DNA from: Eubacterium sp.
GTDB taxonomy: Bacteria; Bacillota; Clostridia; Oscillospirales; Acutalibacteraceae
NCBI GenBank assembly: GCA_015655975.1
Contig: DVEP01000006.1
Span: 1 to 7,947, forward strand
Reading direction: 5' to 3'
DNA: 7,947 nucleotides
Below the pieces are notes generated by a model, which searched no databases, had not been told where the DNA came from, and saw only the letters and a program-made list of their open reading frames with translations. Below, in pieces: positions 5,770-7,947 of this stretch. Within the stretch, counting starts at the first letter, position 1; the number at the start of each line of letters is the position of its first letter. Position numbers and translations under genes: made by a program.

Positions 5770-5924
5770 GCAACATTGTTTGCAGCTTTTTTGACTGCTT
5801 TTTTTGTTTTGTTGTTTGTGTTGCCCATAGCGGAAGCAGACGCCGCAATCACAGAGCCGACTGCCATTGCTACGCCGACGCCTCGCATTATTTTTTCTTG
5901 TTTTTTACTCATTTTCATATTCAT
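5736..5924 (-). CDS. Small single-span membrane protein, function unknown
   Basis: A 62-residue protein beginning MNMKMSKKQEKIMRG. The frame continues up to an ATG at 5963, but AAGGAG (5938-5933) lies exactly eight bases before the ATG at 5924, so that start is chosen. Residues about 14-34 (GVGVAMAVGSVIAASASAMG) form one moderately hydrophobic Ala/Gly/Val/Met-rich segment with a Lys-rich N-terminal side. The rest (NNKTKKAVKKAANNVAQFVSDVTSFM) is an amphipathic helix. It may be a single-pass membrane protein or a secreted peptide. I do not recognise the family. The stop codon overlaps the T tail of the convergent structured RNA. The gene is divergent from perR, sharing its upstream region, so peroxide-linked control is possible but not shown. 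Confidence 0.6.
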   Translation of the reverse strand: MNMKMSKKQEKIMRGVGVAMAVGSVIAASASAMGNTNNKTKKAVKKAANNVAQFVSDVTSFM

Positions 5925-5946
5925 TTCATATTCTCCTTTTTCGTTT

Positions 5947-5968
5947 TGCAAATCGCTTTGCATTTATA
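5947..5968 (-). promoter_or_regulatory. Possible -10 and overlapping dyad of the small membrane gene
   Basis: TGCAAA (5947-5952) and TTTGCA (5957-5962) are perfect inverted repeats around TCGC. A minus-strand TATAAA (5968-5963) directly adjoins them as a candidate -10. No good -35 is found 16 to 18 bases upstream, so the promoter is tentative. The dyad would lie at the start of the transcript, as an operator or a 5' hairpin. Confidence 0.3.
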
Positions 5969-6005
5969 TTTTTTGAATTTGTTTTGAAAATAATCAAAAA
6001 AGATA

Positions 6006-6034
6006 TTGACAATTCAAATAATATATGGTATAAC
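6006..6034 (+). promoter_or_regulatory. Sigma-A promoter of the perR operon
   Basis: TTGACA (6006-6011), 17 bases, TATAAC (6029-6034), with a TG one base upstream of the -10 (6026-6027) as an extended element. Transcription should start near 6041, inside the first PerR box. Confidence 0.85.
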
Positions 6035-6038
6035 TATA

Positions 6039-6070
6039 TTGTAATCAATACAAAGTAGTAATGATTACAA
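6039..6070. promoter_or_regulatory. Two tandem PerR boxes (autoregulatory operator)
   Basis: Box 1 is TTGTAAT-C-AATACAA (6039-6053) and box 2 is TAGTAAT-G-ATTACAA (6056-6070). Both have the 7-1-7 inverted-repeat layout of PerR/Fur-family sites, each with one mismatch between halves, and their centres are 17 bases apart. Box 1 covers the expected transcription start and box 2 lies just downstream, so binding would block the perR promoter. The B. subtilis consensus TTATAATnATTATAA differs mainly by G/C in place of A/T at the third and thirteenth positions. Confidence 0.75.
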
Positions 6071-6091
6071 ATTAAACAAGGAGAGAGATTT

Positions 6092-6499
6092 GTGAAAAGC
6101 GAAAAAATTTTGGAAATTTTTCGTGAAAAAAAGATTAGGGCGACACCGCAGAGAATAGCAGTCTATCAATTTCTGTACAACAATCGTATTCATCCCTGTG
6201 CAAATGAGATATACGAGGCAGTTGTGAAAGAAAACCCTTCTTTTTCAAAAACCACTGTTTACAACGCTCTTTCATCGCTGATGCAAAGCGGACTTGTCAT
6301 TCCGCTCGCGGCAGATGAAAATTGCGTCAGGTACGACGCCAGAACAGATTTTCACGGTCATTTCTATTGTAAAAAATGTAAAAAAGTTTTCGATTTTGAA
6401 ATTCGGGCACAGCAGGTAAACGGGCTTGACGGGTTTCAGGTCGATGTAAAAGATTTCAGCTGTACGGGCATTTGTGCCGAGTGCAGTAAAAATAATTAA
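6092..6499 (+). CDS. perR: Peroxide-sensing Fur-family repressor PerR
   Basis: A 135-residue metal-dependent repressor. The winged-helix domain includes TPQRIAVYQFL (18-28) and the recognition helix SFSKTTVYNALSSL (50-63). Asn58 corresponds to Asn61 of B. subtilis PerR, the residue linked to PerR- rather than Fur-type box choice. All five regulatory metal ligands are present at a constant offset of minus three from Bacillus PerR: H34, D82, H88, H90 and D101. The structural zinc site is C93, C96, C128 and C131. H34 and H88 correspond to the His residues oxidised by peroxide with iron bound. The start is GTG at 6092, eight bases after AAGGAG (6078-6083); an ATG start is not available. It lies 26 bases before a reverse rubrerythrin gene, so repressor and target probably share one peroxide-inducible transcript, controlled by the two boxes just upstream. 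Confidence 0.92.
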   Translation: MKSEKILEIFREKKIRATPQRIAVYQFLYNNRIHPCANEIYEAVVKENPSFSKTTVYNALSSLMQSGLVIPLAADENCVRYDARTDFHGHFYCKKCKKVFDFEIRAQQVNGLDGFQVDVKDFSCTGICAECSKNN

Positions 6500-6525
6500 A
6501 ATTTAAATTTAAAGGAGTTTTTATC

Positions 6526-7059
6526 ATGGCAAAAAAATATTACTGTCCGGTATGCGGATATGAAAGCGACGAACCTATTGAAATCTGCCCTATCTGTAAG
6601 GCAAAAATGGCAGTCAGAGAAAGCGATTCTCTTGCTTGGGCTGCAGAACACAAAGTAGGCATCATTGACGGTGTTTCGGAAGAAATCGTTCAGGGACTTC
6701 GCGACAACTTCAACGGCGAATGCACAGAGGTTGGTATGTATCTTGCAATGGCAAGAGTTGCACACCGTGAAGGCTATCCGGAAATCGGTCTTTACTGGGA
6801 AAAAGCAGCGTACGAAGAAGCAGAACACGCTTCAAAGTTTGCTGAAATGCTCGGCGAAGTTTTGACAGACTCAACAAAGAAAAATCTTGAAATGAGAGTA
6901 GCTGCAGAAAACGGCGCAACTCAGGGCAAAACAGACCTTGCTCGTCTTGCAAAAGAAGCAGGTCTCGACGCTATCCACGACACAGTACACGAGATGGCAA
7001 GAGATGAGGCAAGACACGGCAAAGCATTTGAAGGTCTTCTCAAGAGATACTTTGGTTAA
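6526..7059 (+). CDS. Reverse rubrerythrin (N-terminal rubredoxin, C-terminal diiron domain)
   Basis: A 177-residue cytoplasmic peroxide (and possibly oxygen) reductase found in clostridia. The order is reversed relative to classical rubrerythrin. A rubredoxin-type Fe(Cys)4 site comes first (C7PVC10 and C21PIC24). A ferritin-like four-helix domain follows with the diiron ligand motifs FNGECTEVGMY (Glu65), EEAEH (97-101), the Glu128 region, HEMARDEARH (Glu156, Glu161 and His164). Electrons pass from NAD(P)H through a reductase to the rubredoxin centre and then to the diiron site; that reductase is not in the window. ATG at 6526 has AAAGGAG (6511-6517) eight bases before it. It is second in the perR operon, so it is probably derepressed by peroxide. 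The end of this gene (6995-7019) is partly duplicated in inverted and direct form in the downstream gap. Confidence 0.92.
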   Translation: MAKKYYCPVCGYESDEPIEICPICKAKMAVRESDSLAWAAEHKVGIIDGVSEEIVQGLRDNFNGECTEVGMYLAMARVAHREGYPEIGLYWEKAAYEEAEHASKFAEMLGEVLTDSTKKNLEMRVAAENGATQGKTDLARLAKEAGLDAIHDTVHEMARDEARHGKAFEGLLKRYFG

Positions 7060-7089
7060 TAAAAAGCGTGAGAGCCTCATCTCTTGCCA
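6995..7089. repeat. 16-bp inverted repeat linking gene end and 3' untranslated region
   Basis: TGGCAAGAGATGAGGC (6995-7010), inside the reverse rubrerythrin gene, is exactly complementary to GCCTCATCTCTTGCCA (7074-7089) downstream of its stop. In mRNA the two could form a 16-bp stem enclosing the last 49 coding bases including the stop codon (7057-7059). Confidence 0.8.
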
Positions 7090-7176
7090 AGACGCTCCAA
7101 ATCTGTGATTTGGTAAAAACAGTTCAGTGAACTGTTTTGCAGTGTGCCTGCAAGAATAGGAAGAGGCAAGACACGG
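7006..7176. repeat. 14-bp direct repeat of the gene end in the intergenic gap
   Basis: GAGGCAAGACACGG occurs at 7006-7019 in the reverse rubrerythrin gene and again at 7163-7176. After a TTTT insertion, the similarity continues with CAAAG at 7181-7185 (gene copy CAAAG at 7020-7024). The gap therefore contains a partial copy of the gene's 3' end. Confidence 0.75.
7097..7151 (+). terminator. Tandem hairpins after reverse rubrerythrin, possible terminator
   Basis: Three hairpins lie head to tail. CCAAATC-TGT-GATTTGG is at 7097-7113. AAAACAGTTC-AGT-GAACTGTTTT is at 7116-7138, perfect over ten pairs. GCAG-TGTGC-CTGC is at 7139-7151. The second ends in TTTT and could be a modest terminator or processing site for the perR operon. 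Upstream, AGCGT (7065-7069) and ACGCT (7092-7096) could close a further hairpin. The order suggests a designed RNA structure rather than plain spacer. Confidence 0.5.
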
Positions 7177-7213
7177 TTTTCAAAGTATAGAATAAATCTA
7201 TTCAATAATTTAC

Positions 7214-7219
7214 TTGACA
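7214..7219 (+). promoter_or_regulatory. Candidate -35 of the rubrerythrin gene
   Basis: A perfect TTGACA lies 70 bases before the ATG. The hexamers 16 to 18 bases further on are A-rich and poor as a -10, so the promoter is uncertain. No clear PerR box of the 7-1-7 type is seen here, in contrast to perR. The gene may depend partly on read-through. Confidence 0.3.
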
Positions 7220-7289
7220 GTTGATTTCAAACAGAAAAAAGCATTTTGTAAATATGCGAAATGTAATTGGCGTAAGCCGGAGGTGTATC

Positions 7290-7823
7290 ATGGATTTAAA
7301 AGGTTCAAAAACAGAGGCTAACCTGCTCGCTGCATTTGCAGGCGAGAGCCAGGCAAGAAACAAATATACATATTTTGCAAGCGTTGCGAAAAAAGAGGGC
7401 TATCAGCAAATAGCGGCAATTTTTGAGCAAACTGCAAACAATGAAAAAGAACACGCAAAATTGTGGTTCAAAGCACTCGGCGAACTTGGAGATACAGCAA
7501 AAAATCTTGCGGCAGCCGCAGAGGGCGAAAACTACGAATGGACAGATATGTACAAGACTTTTGCAGAAGAGGCAGAGGCAGAAGGTTTTCACGAAATAGC
7601 GCAAAGATTCAGAATGGTTGCAGAAATTGAGAAAGCCCACGAAGAACGCTACCGTGCGCTTCTCAACAATGTTGAAATGCAAAAAGTTTTTGAAAAAAGC
7701 GAAGAAACAATGTGGGAGTGCAGAAATTGCGGACACTTAGTGATAGGCAAAAAAGCGCCTGAAATCTGTCCCGTTTGCAGTCACCCTCAAAGTTATTTTG
7801 AAGTCAGAAAAGAAAATTATTAA
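7290..7823 (+). CDS. rbr: Rubrerythrin (classical domain order)
   Basis: A 177-residue NAD(P)H-linked peroxidase. The ferritin-like domain comes first, with the ligand motifs AFAGESQARNKY (Glu19), ANNEKEHA (Glu52, His55), AEEAEAEGF (Glu93, Glu96) and EIEKAHEERY (Glu114, His117). A C-terminal rubredoxin site follows, with WECRNCGH (C144, C147) and CPVCSHPQSYF (C160, C163). Length and order fit textbook rubrerythrins. An in-frame TTG at 7221 is rejected: the ATG at 7290 follows GGAGGT (7279-7284) with five bases between, and family proteins start with this sequence. It complements the upstream reverse rubrerythrin. The two are not recent duplicates, since domain order and sequence differ. It probably protects anaerobic metabolism from hydrogen peroxide. 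Separated from the perR operon by 230 bases, it may have its own promoter. Confidence 0.95.
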   Translation: MDLKGSKTEANLLAAFAGESQARNKYTYFASVAKKEGYQQIAAIFEQTANNEKEHAKLWFKALGELGDTAKNLAAAAEGENYEWTDMYKTFAEEAEAEGFHEIAQRFRMVAEIEKAHEERYRALLNNVEMQKVFEKSEETMWECRNCGHLVIGKKAPEICPVCSHPQSYFEVRKENY

Positions 7824-7885
7824 TCATAGCAAGGCAGTGCGTTTTTGAACAAGTCCGTAAAAAATGGACAATAGAAAAAAAGGCA

Positions 7886-7921
7886 CCCCCTATGGTAGAA
7901 TAGAATAACTACCATAGGGGG
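7886..7921 (+). promoter_or_regulatory. Perfect 13-bp hairpin covering a ribosome binding site
   Basis: CCCCCTATGGTAG (7886-7898) and CTACCATAGGGGG (7909-7921) are exact inverted repeats around a 10-base A/T-rich loop. The 3' arm ends in GGGGG, eight bases before the ATG at 7930 and the only Shine-Dalgarno-like stretch available. Folding would hide it and repress translation. The TATTTTT after the stem also gives it terminator-like character. Similar leader hairpins guard transposase genes against read-through expression, e.g. IS200. Confidence 0.7.
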
Positions 7922-7929
7922 ATATTTTT

Positions 7930-7947
7930 ATGCCAAGAAACTACAGA
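7930..7947 (+). CDS. Start of a gene cut by the window, possibly a transposase
   Basis: Only MPRNYR is visible. The ATG lies eight bases after GGGGG in a hairpin arm. A basic MPR start plus an RBS-hiding hairpin is common for transposase genes (IS200/IS605 TnpA or IS3 OrfA). It is not the partner of the IS3 element at the left edge, since no TGTACTGCCCC-type end is present here. Six residues cannot settle the identity. Confidence 0.4.

Noticed and set aside
5925..5963. ATG at 5963 as the start of the small membrane protein
   Set aside because: The added 13 residues include the AAGGAG that serves the ATG at 5924, and no ribosome binding site precedes 5963.
5646..5987. Long Cys- and Phe-rich plus-strand frame
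   Set aside because: It is mostly antisense to the small membrane protein gene, has no ribosome binding site, and its Phe/Cys-rich composition is typical of the complement of a Lys/Ala-rich gene.
7246..7270. TTGTAAAT and TGTAATT near the rubrerythrin start as a PerR box
   Set aside because: The two pieces are in direct rather than inverted orientation, and no 7-1-7 dyad can be built from them.
7221..7289. TTG at 7221 as the start of rubrerythrin
   Set aside because: The extra 23 residues do not belong to the family, and GGAGGT lies directly before the ATG at 7290.

Overview
The window looks like a chromosomal segment of a low-GC, strictly anaerobic Firmicute of the class Clostridia (Ruminococcus- or Eubacterium-like). 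This rests on AT-rich intergenic DNA, strong AAGGAG-type ribosome binding sites, a PerR plus reverse-rubrerythrin plus rubrerythrin oxidative-stress cluster, a Cthe_2159-type carbohydrate-binding lipoprotein and a DUF4430 lipoprotein. The genus cannot be fixed from sequence alone.

Layout. Positions 1-797 are the right-hand part of an IS3-family insertion sequence (DDE transposase OrfB, cut by the window edge). It ends two bases from the stop codon of a minus-strand SLOG/YpsA-like gene (799-1245). That gene is divergent from an XRE regulator (1397-1732), and the shared promoter region carries repeated TTAGTGTA boxes and a palindrome. The regulator ends in a strong terminator, converging on a minus-strand FUSC-type membrane protein (1874-2887) that has a near-consensus promoter. 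Next come two divergent lipoprotein genes: a DUF4430 protein with a long Ser/Asn/Gln linker (3068-3820, minus) and a Cthe_2159-family beta-helix carbohydrate-binding protein (4046-5509, plus). Downstream at 5611-5771 is an unexplained structured segment. It has a long hairpin ending in six Ts, a competing 8-bp pairing, and a 52-codon ORF without a Shine-Dalgarno. It meets a 62-residue small membrane protein gene (5736-5924, minus) tail to tail.

The right third is a peroxide/oxygen defence module. A perR gene (6092-6499) has a TTGACA-17-TATAAC promoter and two tandem 7-1-7 PerR boxes over its own start of transcription. It is followed 26 bases later by a reverse rubrerythrin (6526-7059) and, after a 230-base gap, by a classical rubrerythrin (7290-7823). 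All iron and peroxide sensing residues of Bacillus PerR are present at a constant offset. The gap holds tandem hairpins plus an inverted 16-bp copy and a direct 14-bp copy of the end of the reverse rubrerythrin gene, a sign of local rearrangement or of RNA structure.

The window ends in the start of another gene (7930 onward). Its ribosome binding site lies in the 3' arm of a perfect 13-bp hairpin, a layout typical of translationally repressed transposases.

The best candidates for something undescribed are the structured RNA/small-ORF segment at 5611-5771 with its convergent small membrane protein, the rearranged repeats between the rubrerythrins, and the regulated SLOG-XRE pair. No CRISPR array, tRNA or rRNA was seen.
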